A stretch of DNA of 40,674 nt from an uncultured Oscillospiraceae bacterium (GCA_959601025.1 CAUGOD010000026.1:1-40674), one strand, 5' to 3'; shown: positions 25,378 through 34,695, numbered from the stretch's first letter. Notes: generated by a model not told the origin, from the sequence alone. Numbers and translations: made by a program.

Positions 25378-25420
25378 CTCCTGTTTTCGCTGAAATTCAA
25401 ATACTGCCGTTTTTCCTTGT

Positions 25421-26272
25421 TTATCCCGCCTGGGCGGCCCCGCCGGCTTCCGTCCCGGCGGCTTCCTTCAGGCGGAGCACCGCCACCAGCGGGTAATGAT
25501 CGGACGGATATCGTCCGTTTTCGCTGGAGGTATCCACATAGGCCTGGTCCACCGCAAACTCATTGGTCACAAAAATATAATCGATAGGGGTGCCTTTAAA
25601 GCGCCCCTTGAAGCCGTGGTAGGTGTTCCGTACCTCCCCCGCCCGGGGGCTGGAAAAAATATTGGTCAGCCGGATATCGTCATAGCCGTGCCGGTTTTCG
25701 GACAGAATCCGGATCGGCTTGCTGCCGGGATGGGCGTTCATATCCCCCATTAGGATGGCGGGAAGCTTCTCCTTTTTATTCAGCCGGTGCATGGTTTCCA
25801 GAATGATCCGCACGCTGAGGGTACGGGCCGGAGGGCATAGATGGTCGAAATGGGTGTTGAATACGCGGATAGTCCGCCCGAACTCCTCCACATACACCTC
25901 GCAGACGGTACAGACGCGGGGAAAAGCGGAAAAGTAGGCGCGGCTCCCGCATTTTTCCGGATGCTTGGAAAGCCAGAAGGTATCCGAAAACCGGGCCTTT
26001 GCTCCCTCGTTCCGCACCAGGATCGCGGAATGCTCGTCCGTCAGCTTCCGGGTGCGGCCGGAACCGAAAATCTGGTAATTCCGCAGACGGGACAGGATAT
26101 CCTCCTTCATCGCAGGCATCATTTCCTGCACGCCGACGATCGCCGCGCCGGATTCCCGGATCATCCGGGCCACCAGCTCCCGCCGCGCGTCCCAGCTGCG
26201 AATACGGGAACGCGCGCCGAAAAAAGAATCGTGGCGCAGGTTAAAGGACGCCACCTTAATTGCCGAAGTCAT
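25421..26272 (-). CDS. Endonuclease/exonuclease/phosphatase family protein
   Basis: A 283-residue protein of the DNase I-like metal-dependent hydrolase superfamily. Conserved motifs are ASFNLRHDS, IVGVQEMM (catalytic Glu), FNTHFDH, MGDMNAHPGSKP and a C-terminal YPSDHYPLVAVL with the catalytic Asp-His pair. The superfamily includes DNases, phosphodiesterases and sphingomyelinases. There is no signal peptide, so a cytoplasmic phosphodiesterase is likely; the substrate is unknown. The ATG lies 5 nt after GGAGGG. Confidence 0.9.
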   Translation of the reverse strand: MTSAIKVASFNLRHDSFFGARSRIRSWDARRELVARMIRESGAAIVGVQEMMPAMKEDILSRLRNYQIFGSGRTRKLTDEHSAILVRNEGAKARFSDTFWLSKHPEKCGSRAYFSAFPRVCTVCEVYVEEFGRTIRVFNTHFDHLCPPARTLSVRIILETMHRLNKKEKLPAILMGDMNAHPGSKPIRILSENRHGYDDIRLTNIFSSPRAGEVRNTYHGFKGRFKGTPIDYIFVTNEFAVDQAYVDTSSENGRYPSDHYPLVAVLRLKEAAGTEAGGAAQAG

Positions 26273-26472
26273 CGAATCCCTCCGAACAGGTCATGCTCTG
26301 TATCTTAATGATATCCCGGCAGGGGAAAAAGTCAACCGGTCGGCCGGAAAATTTAACGGAACTTAAGGAAGCTGGAAAAACGAACCGTTCAACGGAAATC
26401 GACGGCCTCCGGGGAAGCCAAATGCGCCCGTACAAATTGACTGCACGGCATATTTTGTAGATAAATAAAAAC

Positions 26473-27210
26473 TCAAATCACAAACCCGCCGTTCGGGCTG
26501 AGCACCTGCCCGGTGATGAAGGACGCTTCCGGCGAAGCGAGAAATACGATCGCCTGCGCGATCTCCCGCGGCGTACCGAGCCGGCCCAGCGGGGTCTCCT
26601 CCCGCAGAGAGGCCAGCGTCTCCCCGTCCAGCGCCGCGTTCATGGCGGTATCCACCACTCCCGGCGCGACGCAGTTCACCCGGATGCCGGAGGGTCCGAC
26701 CTCCTTGGCAAGGGCTTTGGTCATCCCGATCAGCGCGGCCTTCGCGGTGGAATAGGCCACTTCGCAGGACGCGCCGGTCATCCCCCAGATGGAGGACACC
26801 AAAAGGATGCTCCCCTCCTTTTTCCGGATCATGCCGGGCAGGACGGCCTGGCAGCAGTGGAACGCGCCGTCCACATGGATTCCCATCATCTCCCGCCATT
26901 CCTCCGGCGTGAGGTCGGTAAACAGCCCCTGCCGGGCAATGCCGGCGTTGCAGACCAGCACATCCACCCCGCCGAACCGCCGCTCGCAGGCGTCGGCCAT
27001 CGCCTCCACCTGCGCCCGGTCGGCCACATCCGCGCCGTAGGCCATTACGTCCGCCCCGCGGGCGGCCAGCTCCCGCTCCAGTTCCTCGGCGGCCGCCTTC
27101 GAGCGGCGATAATTCAGCAGCACGCGATAGCCTCGTTCGGCAAACAGCTCCGCCGCCGCCCGGCCAATCCCGCGGGACGCGCCGGTAATCAATACGGTTT
27201 TCGCGCCCAT
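26473..27210 (-). CDS. Short-chain dehydrogenase/reductase (FabG-like)
   Basis: A 245-residue SDR enzyme. It shows the nucleotide-binding TGASRGIGRAAA, VCNAGIARQG, the catalytic Ser in LLVSSIWG, and the catalytic Tyr/Lys pair in VAYSTAKAAL. The C-terminus (FITGQVLSPNGGFVI) is typical of 3-oxoacyl-ACP reductases. It is NAD(P)H-dependent, and the RRSKAAA segment after strand 2 suggests NADPH. There are no fab genes nearby, so the true substrate could be another carbonyl compound. The ATG follows GGGGAGGGG. It is the last gene of a mutY-deaminase-SDR run. Confidence 0.9.
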   Translation of the reverse strand: MGAKTVLITGASRGIGRAAAELFAERGYRVLLNYRRSKAAAEELERELAARGADVMAYGADVADRAQVEAMADACERRFGGVDVLVCNAGIARQGLFTDLTPEEWREMMGIHVDGAFHCCQAVLPGMIRKKEGSILLVSSIWGMTGASCEVAYSTAKAALIGMTKALAKEVGPSGIRVNCVAPGVVDTAMNAALDGETLASLREETPLGRLGTPREIAQAIVFLASPEASFITGQVLSPNGGFVI

Positions 27211-27223
27211 GCGCTCCCCTCCC

Positions 27224-27703
27224 CTATATCTCCATCGTTACGGTCTTGCCGCCCGGCGTATAAAGGCGAATGGCCACGCCCGCCATCTCAAACATCCGCT
27301 TGGAGGCGATTACCGCGTCGGTGTCCGCGTACTTGTCCTCGCGGTAGATGACCTCCCGGATTCCGGCCTGGATGATCGCCTTGGCGCACTCGTTGCAAGG
27401 GAACAGAGTGGAATACAGCCGCGCGCCCCGCAGGTCGGCGCCGCCGTGGTTCAGTATCGCGTTCAGCTCGGCGTGGCAGACAAACAGGTATTTGGTGGCG
27501 AGCGGGTCGCCCTCCCGCTCCCAGGGCATGGAATCGTCGCAGCAGCCGGTCGGCATCCCGTTGTAGCCCACCGACAGAATCTTATTCTCCCCGCTGACGA
27601 TGCAGGCTCCCACCTGCGTGCCGGGATCCTTGCTCCGCTGGGCGGAAAGCAGCGCGATCCCCATAAAATATTCGTCCCACGACAGATATCCTTCCCGTTT
27701 CAT
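27224..27703 (-). CDS. Deoxycytidylate (dCMP) deaminase-like protein
   Basis: A 159-residue zinc-dependent deaminase of the dCMP deaminase / ComEB group. It has the zinc site CHAELNAI (His and catalytic Glu) and PCNECAKAI (two Cys ligands), with SKDPGTQVGACIV at the N-terminus as in dCMP deaminases. It converts dCMP to dUMP to feed thymidylate synthesis. The ATG at 27703 follows AAGGAGG at 8 nt; the longer frame to 27775 overlaps mutY and is rejected. It lies 53 bp after mutY and 13 bp before the SDR gene. Confidence 0.93.
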   Translation of the reverse strand: MKREGYLSWDEYFMGIALLSAQRSKDPGTQVGACIVSGENKILSVGYNGMPTGCCDDSMPWEREGDPLATKYLFVCHAELNAILNHGGADLRGARLYSTLFPCNECAKAIIQAGIREVIYREDKYADTDAVIASKRMFEMAGVAIRLYTPGGKTVTMEI

Positions 27704-27756
27704 TCCGGTGTCCTCCTTATGCTTTTTATAGAATCCCTGAAAGCGTCCACGGCAGT

Positions 27757-28842
27757 TCAGATTTCTTTCATCCATTCCTCCAGCCGGGAGGAATAGGGCC
27801 GGAAGGCCGACGGCAGGGCGGTCTCCTCCCGCAGGCGGCGGGCGTCCGCCCAGGTGAAGCCGGCCGGCGGTTCAAAGGCGGGGACGCGGAGCAGCAGCCC
27901 CTGCATATGCCATTCGATGTGGCTGAAAATATGCTTCCCCTCGTTCGCCGTTTCCACGGCGGAGGGCCGCGCTCCCCAGCCCGCGGCGACGGCCGCCGCC
28001 TCGTCCGGGGAAAGCCAGCCTTCGGCGGAGGGCAGCTCCCACAGTCCGGCGAGCAGGCCGGTTTCCCCCCGCCGATGAAGAAGTACCCGCCCTTCCGCAA
28101 TGACGATCAGCACCGTCCGCCGCTCCACCCGCCGGGCCTTCTTCTCCGCCCGGACGGGCAGCCGCTCGGGATGGCCGGTCCGCCGCCCCCGGCATTCCTC
28201 CGCCAGCGGGCATTCTCCGCATAACGGCCGGGTATTCGGCAGACAAACCGTCTCTCCGAGCTCCATAATCGCCTGGTTGAAGTCCCCCGGCCGGTCGGCG
28301 GGCAGCACCGTACAGACCGCCTCCCGCAGCCGCTTTTTGACCGGCGCGCGGGTAATGTCCCCGTCGTCGTCCAGCAGCCGGGCGGTCACCCGCAGCACGT
28401 TGCCGTCCACCGCCGGAACCGGCAGACTGAACGCCATAGAGGCGATCGCCCCGGCGGTGTACTCCCCGATCCCCGGCAGGGCGAGCAGCTGCTCATAGGA
28501 GGCGGGCAGCTCCCCGCCGTACTCGTCCATAATCTGCTTTGCAGCCTTTTGCAGGTTGCGGGCGCGGCTGTAATAGCCCAGCCCCTCCCACAGCTTCATC
28601 AGCCGCTCCTCCTCCGCCCCGGCAAGGGCGGAAACCGTGGGCAGCGCCGCCATAAAGCGGTCGAAATAAGGCAGCGCCGCCTCGATCCGGGTCTGCTGGA
28701 GCATGATCTCCGACACCCAGATGCGGTAGGGCGTGGCCTCCTCCCGCCAGGGGAAGCCCCGCCGTCGCCGGTGATACCACTCCAGCAGCGCCGGCGCGAG
28801 GGCCGGCAGAAAGGCGTCGGCCGTCGCCGGTATATCCGCCAT
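27757..28842 (-). CDS. mutY: A/G-specific adenine DNA glycosylase MutY
   Basis: A 361-residue base-excision repair enzyme that removes adenine opposite 8-oxoguanine. Features are FPWREEATPYRIWVSEIMLQQT, the helix-hairpin-helix LPGIGEYTAGAIASMAF, the catalytic-Asp region VPAVDGNVLRV, the [4Fe-4S] pattern C-x6-C-x2-C-x5-C in LPNTRPLCGECPLAEEC, and a C-terminal NUDIX-like domain for 8-oxoG recognition (about residues 225-350). It is the first gene of a small minus-strand operon with the dCMP deaminase and SDR genes; both of the first two concern nucleotide quality. Confidence 0.96.
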   Translation of the reverse strand: MADIPATADAFLPALAPALLEWYHRRRRGFPWREEATPYRIWVSEIMLQQTRIEAALPYFDRFMAALPTVSALAGAEEERLMKLWEGLGYYSRARNLQKAAKQIMDEYGGELPASYEQLLALPGIGEYTAGAIASMAFSLPVPAVDGNVLRVTARLLDDDGDITRAPVKKRLREAVCTVLPADRPGDFNQAIMELGETVCLPNTRPLCGECPLAEECRGRRTGHPERLPVRAEKKARRVERRTVLIVIAEGRVLLHRRGETGLLAGLWELPSAEGWLSPDEAAAVAAGWGARPSAVETANEGKHIFSHIEWHMQGLLLRVPAFEPPAGFTWADARRLREETALPSAFRPYSSRLEEWMKEI

Positions 28843-28986
28843 GAATCCATCCTCATTCCTTTATAAAAAAATCCAATTCCAGCGGTCTCGCCTTTTCAAA
28901 GCGACAGCTTCCCGCCCGTTGTTCGTGTCGAATCCATTGTAGCATGCTTTTCGCCGACGGACAATCCTCTTTCCTTCCCATGGGCC

Positions 28987-29016
28987 TTGACAGGTCTGGG
29001 GTATTTCCTTTATAAT
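28987..29016 (+). promoter_or_regulatory. Promoter of the MATE transporter gene
   Basis: TTGACA (28987-28992), an 18-bp spacer and TATAAT (29011-29016) on the plus strand. Transcription should begin near 29023, leaving a leader of about 115 nt. Confidence 0.82.
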
Positions 29017-29058
29017 ACCTGTGCAAGTGCCCCGCAAGTCCATAACAAGTGAGAAGTC

Positions 29059-29096
29059 ACCACTTTGAAAAATTCTTCAAGGTGGTTTTTATTTTG
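29059..29096 (+). terminator. Leader terminator (attenuator) before the MATE gene
   Basis: Between the promoter and the start codon an 11-bp stem (29059-29069 with 29076-29086, one G-U pair) is followed by TTTTATTTTG. This is the form of an intrinsic terminator inside a leader, which suggests control by conditional read-through. A competing short hairpin (GTGA-gaag-TCAC, about 29049-29060) overlaps the 5' side of the stem. No known riboswitch class is recognised. Confidence 0.65.
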
Positions 29097-29139
29097 TATC
29101 ACAGACAACGCAGCAGACGACATTTTTGGAGGGATTCCT

Positions 29140-30582
29140 TTGTCCGGCAACACAAAAACCATAGGGAAACGGGCCGCCGCCTTTTTCCGTGACCCCGCCT
29201 TTTTCCGCACCCTGTTCGTCCTCGCCCTGCCGATCGTCATTCAGAACCTGCTGGTCTCCTCCCTGAACATGATCGACACGGTAATGATCGGCCGTGTCGG
29301 GGAAAACGAGGTCGCCGCCGTTGGGGTCGCCAACCAGTATTTCTTTCTCCTGCAAATGGCGATAAACGGCATCTCCTCGGGCTGCAGCGTGTTCATCTCC
29401 CAATATTGGGGGAGCGGCAATCGATCTGGGATTTACCAGGTGCTGGGCATCGGTTTTCTGAGCATGCTGGCGGTCGGGGCGGCGTTCACCCTTCCCGCAT
29501 TGCTCCTGCCCATGCCGATTATTGGCCTGTTCTCCCGCGACGCGGCCGTGCAGGCGCTGGGACGGGATTACCTGCTGATCGTCTGCCTGAGCTATCTGCC
29601 CACGGCGGTCAGCTTCCTGCTGGCCAACGCCCAGCGGAGTATCGGGAACGCGGTCACCCCCATGCTGATCAGCCTCGGAGCGGTGGGAATCAACACCCTG
29701 TTCAACTACCTGCTGATCTTCGGGAAGCTTGGCCTGCCCGCGCTCGGGGTGAAGGGCGCGGCCATCGCCACCCTGACCGCCCGGGTGGCGGAATGCGTGC
29801 TCCTCCTCCTGTTCAGCCTGCGGAAAAAATGCCCGCTGCGGGGAAAGGGGCGGGAATATCTCGGTTTTTCCGCCGCCTTTTTCCGGAAGGCTTACGCCAC
29901 CATCCTCCCCATCGTGCTCAACGAGGGCTGCTGGGGGCTTGGCTTTGTCCTGTATACCGTGGCTTACGGCTTCATCGGCACGTATGCCATCGCCGCGACC
30001 AATATCACCAACACGGTACAAAACCTGTTTCTGGTGCTCTGCCTTGGAATCGCCAGTGCGTCTCTGGTGATGATCGGAAACCAGATCGGGATGGGCCGTC
30101 CCGAAACCGCCCGGCGGTACGCCCACAAATTCGCAGTCATTGCCGCGGCTCTGGGCGTGGCGCTCGGCGGCATTCTGTTCGTCTGCGCGCCGTTCATCCT
30201 CTCCTTTTTTGAGGTTTCACCCGAAGCCTCCCGCGCGGCTGTCTCCATTCTGCGCATTTTCGGGGTCATCTTCATCGCCCGGCTGCTGAACACCCTGGTG
30301 ATCATCGGCGTGTTCCGCGGCGGCGGGGACGCGGCCTATGCCCTGAAGCTGGAGGCGGGCACCATGTGGCTGATCGGCGTGCCCCTTGCCTTTCTCGGCG
30401 CCTGTGTGTTCCGCCTTCCGGTGGAACGGGTCGTGCTGCTGATTTGCGTCGAAGAGCTCGTCAAATGTACCTTTGTGCTCCTCCGACTGAAAAGCGGGAA
30501 ATGGCTCCATCCTATGGATGGATATCCTCCGGAGGAAAGCCCCGTCATGGAGAATCCGGCCGATGGAGAAGCGGCGGGATAA
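29140..30582 (+). CDS. MATE family multidrug efflux transporter
   Basis: A 480-residue membrane protein with about twelve hydrophobic helices in two similar halves. The N-terminal half begins FRTLFVLALPIVIQNLLVSSLNMIDTVMIGRVGENEVAAVGVANQ, the hallmark of MATE exporters. It likely expels cationic drugs or metabolites using a sodium or proton gradient. The best start is the TTG at 29140, 6 nt after GGAGGG. The frame is open upstream to 29065, but that part is the attenuator hairpin. It is the first plus-strand gene after a long minus-strand run. Confidence 0.93.
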   Translation: MSGNTKTIGKRAAAFFRDPAFFRTLFVLALPIVIQNLLVSSLNMIDTVMIGRVGENEVAAVGVANQYFFLLQMAINGISSGCSVFISQYWGSGNRSGIYQVLGIGFLSMLAVGAAFTLPALLLPMPIIGLFSRDAAVQALGRDYLLIVCLSYLPTAVSFLLANAQRSIGNAVTPMLISLGAVGINTLFNYLLIFGKLGLPALGVKGAAIATLTARVAECVLLLLFSLRKKCPLRGKGREYLGFSAAFFRKAYATILPIVLNEGCWGLGFVLYTVAYGFIGTYAIAATNITNTVQNLFLVLCLGIASASLVMIGNQIGMGRPETARRYAHKFAVIAAALGVALGGILFVCAPFILSFFEVSPEASRAAVSILRIFGVIFIARLLNTLVIIGVFRGGGDAAYALKLEAGTMWLIGVPLAFLGACVFRLPVERVVLLICVEELVKCTFVLLRLKSGKWLHPMDGYPPEESPVMENPADGEAAG

Positions 30583-30642
30583 AACAAACCTCCAGGCTGT
30601 TCGCCGTCCTTTCCGACCTTTGTAAAGGAGTTTTAATTTCTC

Positions 30643-31173
30643 ATGATAACCTATAGAAACCTGCGGGCAAGCGAAATCGACGCATCGCTGTTTTCCCATT
30701 TCATCCGCCGTCAGGCTGTGACAAAATGCTGGAGAAAGATCGGCGGGAACTGGTGCGTGCGGGATGATCCGTTTATTGATGACTGGAGCGAGGAGGACAG
30801 GCGGACTTTGGCCGCCTGTCTGCGGAACACGGCGGAGACCGGCGGCCTTGTGCTGGCCGCTTTTTCCGACGGCATCCTCAAAGGGATCGTATCCGTGGAA
30901 TCGGAGCGGATCGGGAAAAAGCGGAATTATCTGGATTTGTCCTGTATCCATGTCTCTGCGGACATGCGAAGGGCAGGGATCGGGAAACAGCTGTTTTTCG
31001 CCGCAAAGGACTGGGCCAGGGAACACGGTGCGGAAAAGCTGTATATCTCCGCTCACTCCGCCGTGGAAAGCCAGTCCTTTTACCGGGCGATGGGCTGTAC
31101 GGAAGCGGAGGAATACCAGCAGGAGCATGTGGAAAGAGAGCCGTACGACTGCCAGTTGGAATGCCGTCTGTAA
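30643..31173 (+). CDS. GNAT family N-acetyltransferase
   Basis: A 176-residue single-domain acetyltransferase. The acetyl-CoA motif lies at IHVSADMRRAGIGKQLFFAAKDWA, with the C-terminal motif SAVESQSFYRAMGCTEAEEY. The N-terminal half (FIRRQAVTKCWRKIGGNWCVRDDPFIDDWS) is the type often found in clostridial antibiotic-resistance-like or small-molecule GNATs. It lies 60 bp downstream of the MATE gene and may share its transcript, which would fit a detoxification pair. The substrate is unknown. The ATG follows AAAGGAG at a rather long 12 nt. Confidence 0.88.
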   Translation: MITYRNLRASEIDASLFSHFIRRQAVTKCWRKIGGNWCVRDDPFIDDWSEEDRRTLAACLRNTAETGGLVLAAFSDGILKGIVSVESERIGKKRNYLDLSCIHVSADMRRAGIGKQLFFAAKDWAREHGAEKLYISAHSAVESQSFYRAMGCTEAEEYQQEHVEREPYDCQLECRL

Positions 31174-31195
31174 TCCGAAGCTCTTGCCCTCGACA

Positions 31196-31236
31196 CAAAA
31201 GGGAGGGGATGCAAACGCATCCCCTCCCCTCTTTTT
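31196..31236. terminator. Bidirectional terminator between converging operons
   Basis: A 12-bp stem (31201-31212 with 31217-31228) with an AAAC loop, A-rich on its left and CTCTTTTTA on its right. It can end the GNAT transcript on the plus strand and the leuD transcript on the minus strand. Confidence 0.9.
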
Positions 31237-31265
31237 ATGTCTTTGCGCGTATGCGGGATAAGTCT

Positions 31266-31754
31266 TTACAGCCGGTCCTTGATGGCGTTCAGCAAACCGC
31301 CCTTTTCGATGATGTTCTGGATAAAGGGCGGGAACGGCTCGGCCTGATAAGTCTTGCCGGTGGTGAGGTTCTCGATCACGCCGGTGTCAAAATCCACCTT
31401 CACCTGATCGCCGTTTTTGATATCCTTCGCCGCCTCGTCGCATTCCAGGATCGCCAGCCCGATATTGATAGCGTTGCGGTAAAAGATGCGGGCGAAGGTG
31501 GAGGCGATAACGCAGGAGATCCCGCTCGCCTTGATGGCGATGGGGGCGTGCTCCCGGGAGGAGCCGCAGCCGAAGTTCTTTTCCGCGACCATGATATCGC
31601 CCGCCTGCACGTTGTTCACGAAATCCTTGTCGATATCCTCCATGCAGTGCGCGGCCAGCTCCTCATGTTTGGAGGTGTTGAGGTACCGCGCGGGGATGAT
31701 GACGTCGGTATCGACGTTGTCGCCGTATTTATGTACTCTACCCTGTGCAATCAT
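31266..31754 (-). CDS. leuD: 3-isopropylmalate/citramalate dehydratase small subunit
   Basis: A 162-residue swivel-domain subunit of the aconitase superfamily. It has DTDVIIPARYLNT at the N-terminus, VAEKNFGCGSSREHAPIAIKASG and ASTFARIFYRNAINIGL. It pairs with the large subunit encoded directly upstream to isomerise 2-isopropylmalate or, in the citramalate pathway, citramalate to methylmalate. The short form (about 165 residues) is the one that pairs with the ~420-residue LeuC type seen here. It is the last gene of the T-box-led operon. Confidence 0.93.
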   Translation of the reverse strand: MIAQGRVHKYGDNVDTDVIIPARYLNTSKHEELAAHCMEDIDKDFVNNVQAGDIMVAEKNFGCGSSREHAPIAIKASGISCVIASTFARIFYRNAINIGLAILECDEAAKDIKNGDQVKVDFDTGVIENLTTGKTYQAEPFPPFIQNIIEKGGLLNAIKDRL

Positions 31755-31781
31755 AATCTGATCCCTGTCCTTTCCTCTTGA

Positions 31782-33047
31782 TTAGTCCAGCGCCGCCGGA
31801 TCGGAGATAGTGCCGGTAACGGCGGACGCCGCCGCAACGTACGGGTTGGAGAGGTAAACCTCGCTGTCCACATGGCCCATCCGGCCGACAAAATTGCGGT
31901 TGGTGGTGGACACGGCCCGCTCGCCCGCGGCGAGGATGCCCATATGTCCGCCGAGGCAGGGACCGCAGGTCGGGGTGGAAACCACCGCGCCGGCCTCGAC
32001 AAAAATATCGAACAGCCCCTCGTGCATGGCGTCCAGCCAGATCTGCTGGGTGGCGGGGATGACGATGCAGCGCACGCCCTTCGCGACCTTGCGGCCCTTC
32101 AGGATTTCGGCCGCGGCGCGCAGATCCTCCAGCCGCCCGTTGGTGCAGGAGCCGATGACCGCCTGATCGATCTTTATCTGGCCGCTGCATTCGTCGATGG
32201 TCTTGGTGTTCTCCGGCAGGTGGGGGAACGCGACGGTGGGACGCAGCGCGGCGAGGTCGATCTCAATCACCTCGTCGTATTCGGCGTCCGGGTCGGCCTC
32301 ATACACCACCGGAGTGCGCTGGAAGCGGCCCTCCACATACTGCATGGTCACGTCGTCCACCGGGAAGATGCCGTTCTTCGCGCCGGCCTCGATCGCCATG
32401 TTCGCGATGCAGAGACGGTCGTCGATCGAGAGATTGGCAACCCCCGGGCCGGTGAATTCCAGCGAGCGGTAAAGCGCGCCGTCCACCCCGATCATCCCGA
32501 TCAGATGGAGGATGACGTCCTTGCCGCCGACATACTGGGAGGGCTTGCCGGTCAGCACGATCTTCAGGGCCGAGGGGACCTTGAACCACGCGGTTCCGGT
32601 CGCCATGCCGGCCGCAAGGTCGGTGGACCCCACGCCGGTGGAGAAGGCGCCCAGCGCGCCATAGGTGCAGGTGTGGCTGTCCGCGCCGATAATGCAGTCG
32701 CCCGGGCCGACCAGGCCCTGTTCCGGCAGAACGGCGTGCTCCACGCCCATCCGGCCCACGTCGAAGAAGTTCTCCACGTCGTACTTCCCGGCGAACGCCC
32801 GCACCCGCTTGACCTGCTCGGCCGCCTTGATGTCCTTGTTCGGGGTGAAGTGGTCCATCACCAGCGCGACGCGGGATTTGTCGAACACGCCGCAGGCCCC
32901 GCAGCGCTCAAACTCGTTGACCGCGACGGGTGAGGTGATGTCGTTGCCCAGGCAGAGGTCGAGCTTCGCCTCGATCAGCTGTCCGGCTTTGACCTCCGGC
33001 AGACCGGCGTGGGCCGCCAGAATCTTCTGTGTCATTGTCATGCCCAT
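31782..33047 (-). CDS. leuC: 3-isopropylmalate/citramalate dehydratase large subunit
   Basis: A 421-residue iron-sulfur dehydratase. The cluster ligands are in VIGSCTNGRLEDL and TPTCGPCLGGHMG, and the N-terminal DSHTCTYGALGAFSTGVGSTD is typical of the LeuC/HacA group. The start is placed at the ATG at 33047 behind AGGAGG; the frame is open 13 codons further but without support. It lies between cimA and leuD, and no leuA or leuB is in the window. Together with cimA this suggests it mainly serves the citramalate route to isoleucine, though it may also act in leucine synthesis. Confidence 0.94.
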   Translation of the reverse strand: MGMTMTQKILAAHAGLPEVKAGQLIEAKLDLCLGNDITSPVAVNEFERCGACGVFDKSRVALVMDHFTPNKDIKAAEQVKRVRAFAGKYDVENFFDVGRMGVEHAVLPEQGLVGPGDCIIGADSHTCTYGALGAFSTGVGSTDLAAGMATGTAWFKVPSALKIVLTGKPSQYVGGKDVILHLIGMIGVDGALYRSLEFTGPGVANLSIDDRLCIANMAIEAGAKNGIFPVDDVTMQYVEGRFQRTPVVYEADPDAEYDEVIEIDLAALRPTVAFPHLPENTKTIDECSGQIKIDQAVIGSCTNGRLEDLRAAAEILKGRKVAKGVRCIVIPATQQIWLDAMHEGLFDIFVEAGAVVSTPTCGPCLGGHMGILAAGERAVSTTNRNFVGRMGHVDSEVYLSNPYVAAASAVTGTISDPAALD

Positions 33048-33111
33048 GATTCGGATACCTCCTAGTTTTGATAAACAATGGTACAAAGGATATATAGATA
33101 TATCAGCGGGA

Positions 33112-34695
33112 TCACACGGCCGGAACCGCTTCTCCCTCGGAAACCAGTTTATATTCGATGGAATCGCTGAGCGCGGCCCAGCTGGCCTCGATCACATCCC
33201 CCGCGACCCCGACGGTGGTCCATTCCCTCACCCCGTCGGTGGAGGTAATCAGGACGCGGACCCGCGCCGCCGTCGCCTGCTTGGAATCCATCACCCGAAC
33301 CTTATAGTCCACCAGATGGACGGGAGCCAGGGAGGGATAAAAGCCGGACAGGGCGGTGCGCAGCGCCTTATCCAGCGCGTTGACCGGGCCGTTCCCCTCC
33401 CCGGCGGCGATCTGCGACTGCTCTCCCACCTGTACCTTGAGGGTCGCGACCGCACTCTGATCCGGCGCATGGGGCATCTCCCCCGTGATGCGGTAATACG
33501 CGAGCCGGAAATAGGGAACTGCTTTGCCGAGGCATTTGCGTACCAGCAGTTCGAAGCTGCCGTCCGCTCCCTCGTACTGGTAGCCCTCCAGCTCCATCCG
33601 TTTCAGCTCGTCGAGGATGGTTTTCAGCTCGGGCGAGGATTTCTGGATGGAGGGGTAATACCGGCGGATTTTTTCCAGCACTGCGCCCCGGCCGCTCACC
33701 TCGCTCATCAGGAAGCGGCGCTCATTCCCCACCGCCTCGGGATTGATATGCTCAAAGGTCATGGAGTTTTTCAGCACCCCGTCCGCGTGCATCCCCGCCT
33801 TGTGGGCGAAGGCGCTGGAGCCGACGTACGGCTCGCCGCGGTTCAGCCGGATGTTCGCAACCTCCGCCATGCTGCGGGCGGTCTCGGTCAGCCGGGGCAT
33901 GTTGTCCTCCGGAATGCAGGCGCAGCCCATCTTAAGCTGGAGGTTCGGGATGATGGCGGAAAGGTTGGCGTTGCCGCTTCGCTCCCCAAAGCCGAGATAG
34001 GTACCCTGCACGTGGCGCGCGCCGGCCGCCACCGCCATGATGGAATTGGCGACCGCCATTCCCCCGTCGTTGTGGGTGTGGATGCCGACCATGTCTCCGA
34101 ACCGGTCCACCACCGCCCGGGTGATCTCGAACACCTCCTGCGGAAAGGCCCCGCCGTTGGTGTCGCAGAGGGCGAGCACGTCGGCCCCCGCCTCCGCGGC
34201 GGCAGCGAGCGCCTTCATGGCGAACACCGGATTGGCCTTGTACCCGTCGAAGAAATGCTCCGCGTCAAAGACCACCCGCTTGCCCTTTCCCTTGAAGAAG
34301 GCGACGGTGTCCGCAATCATGGCGAAGTTCTCCTCCTCCGTGGTCTGGAGGATATCCCGCACATGCAGGTCCCAACACTTGCCGAAAAGGGCGACCGCCT
34401 CGGTTCCCGCCGTCAGCAGAGCCTGCACGTTCGCATCCTCCTCCGCCCGGACGCCCTTGCGGCGGGTGGATCCAAATGCCACCAGTCGGGAATTTTTCAG
34501 CTTCAGCTCCCCCGCCCGGTGGAAAAATTCCATATCCTTGGGGTTGGAGCCGGGGTTCCCCGCCTCGATATAGGGGACGCCCAGCCCGTCCAGCAGGCGG
34601 GCCACCGTCAGCTTATCCTCCACCGAAAAGGAGATGCCCTCCCCCTGCGCGCCGTCCCGCAGGGTGGAATCCAGTATTTCAACAAGACGTTTCAT
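33112..34695 (-). CDS. cimA: Citramalate synthase
   Basis: A 527-residue HMGL/LeuA-like enzyme. It opens with VEILDSTLRDGAQGEGISFS (metal-binding Asp) and contains the metal-binding HTHNDGG and a C-terminal LeuA-type regulatory domain (about residues 390-520). The length and the EGISFSVEDKL variant fit the CimA family rather than 2-isopropylmalate synthase. It condenses pyruvate with acetyl-CoA to (R)-citramalate, bypassing threonine in isoleucine synthesis. The ATG at 34695 is supported by the family N-terminus; the ribosome site is weak and distant. ilvH lies 52 bp upstream. Confidence 0.92.
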   Translation of the reverse strand: MKRLVEILDSTLRDGAQGEGISFSVEDKLTVARLLDGLGVPYIEAGNPGSNPKDMEFFHRAGELKLKNSRLVAFGSTRRKGVRAEEDANVQALLTAGTEAVALFGKCWDLHVRDILQTTEEENFAMIADTVAFFKGKGKRVVFDAEHFFDGYKANPVFAMKALAAAAEAGADVLALCDTNGGAFPQEVFEITRAVVDRFGDMVGIHTHNDGGMAVANSIMAVAAGARHVQGTYLGFGERSGNANLSAIIPNLQLKMGCACIPEDNMPRLTETARSMAEVANIRLNRGEPYVGSSAFAHKAGMHADGVLKNSMTFEHINPEAVGNERRFLMSEVSGRGAVLEKIRRYYPSIQKSSPELKTILDELKRMELEGYQYEGADGSFELLVRKCLGKAVPYFRLAYYRITGEMPHAPDQSAVATLKVQVGEQSQIAAGEGNGPVNALDKALRTALSGFYPSLAPVHLVDYKVRVMDSKQATAARVRVLITSTDGVREWTTVGVAGDVIEASWAALSDSIEYKLVSEGEAVPAV

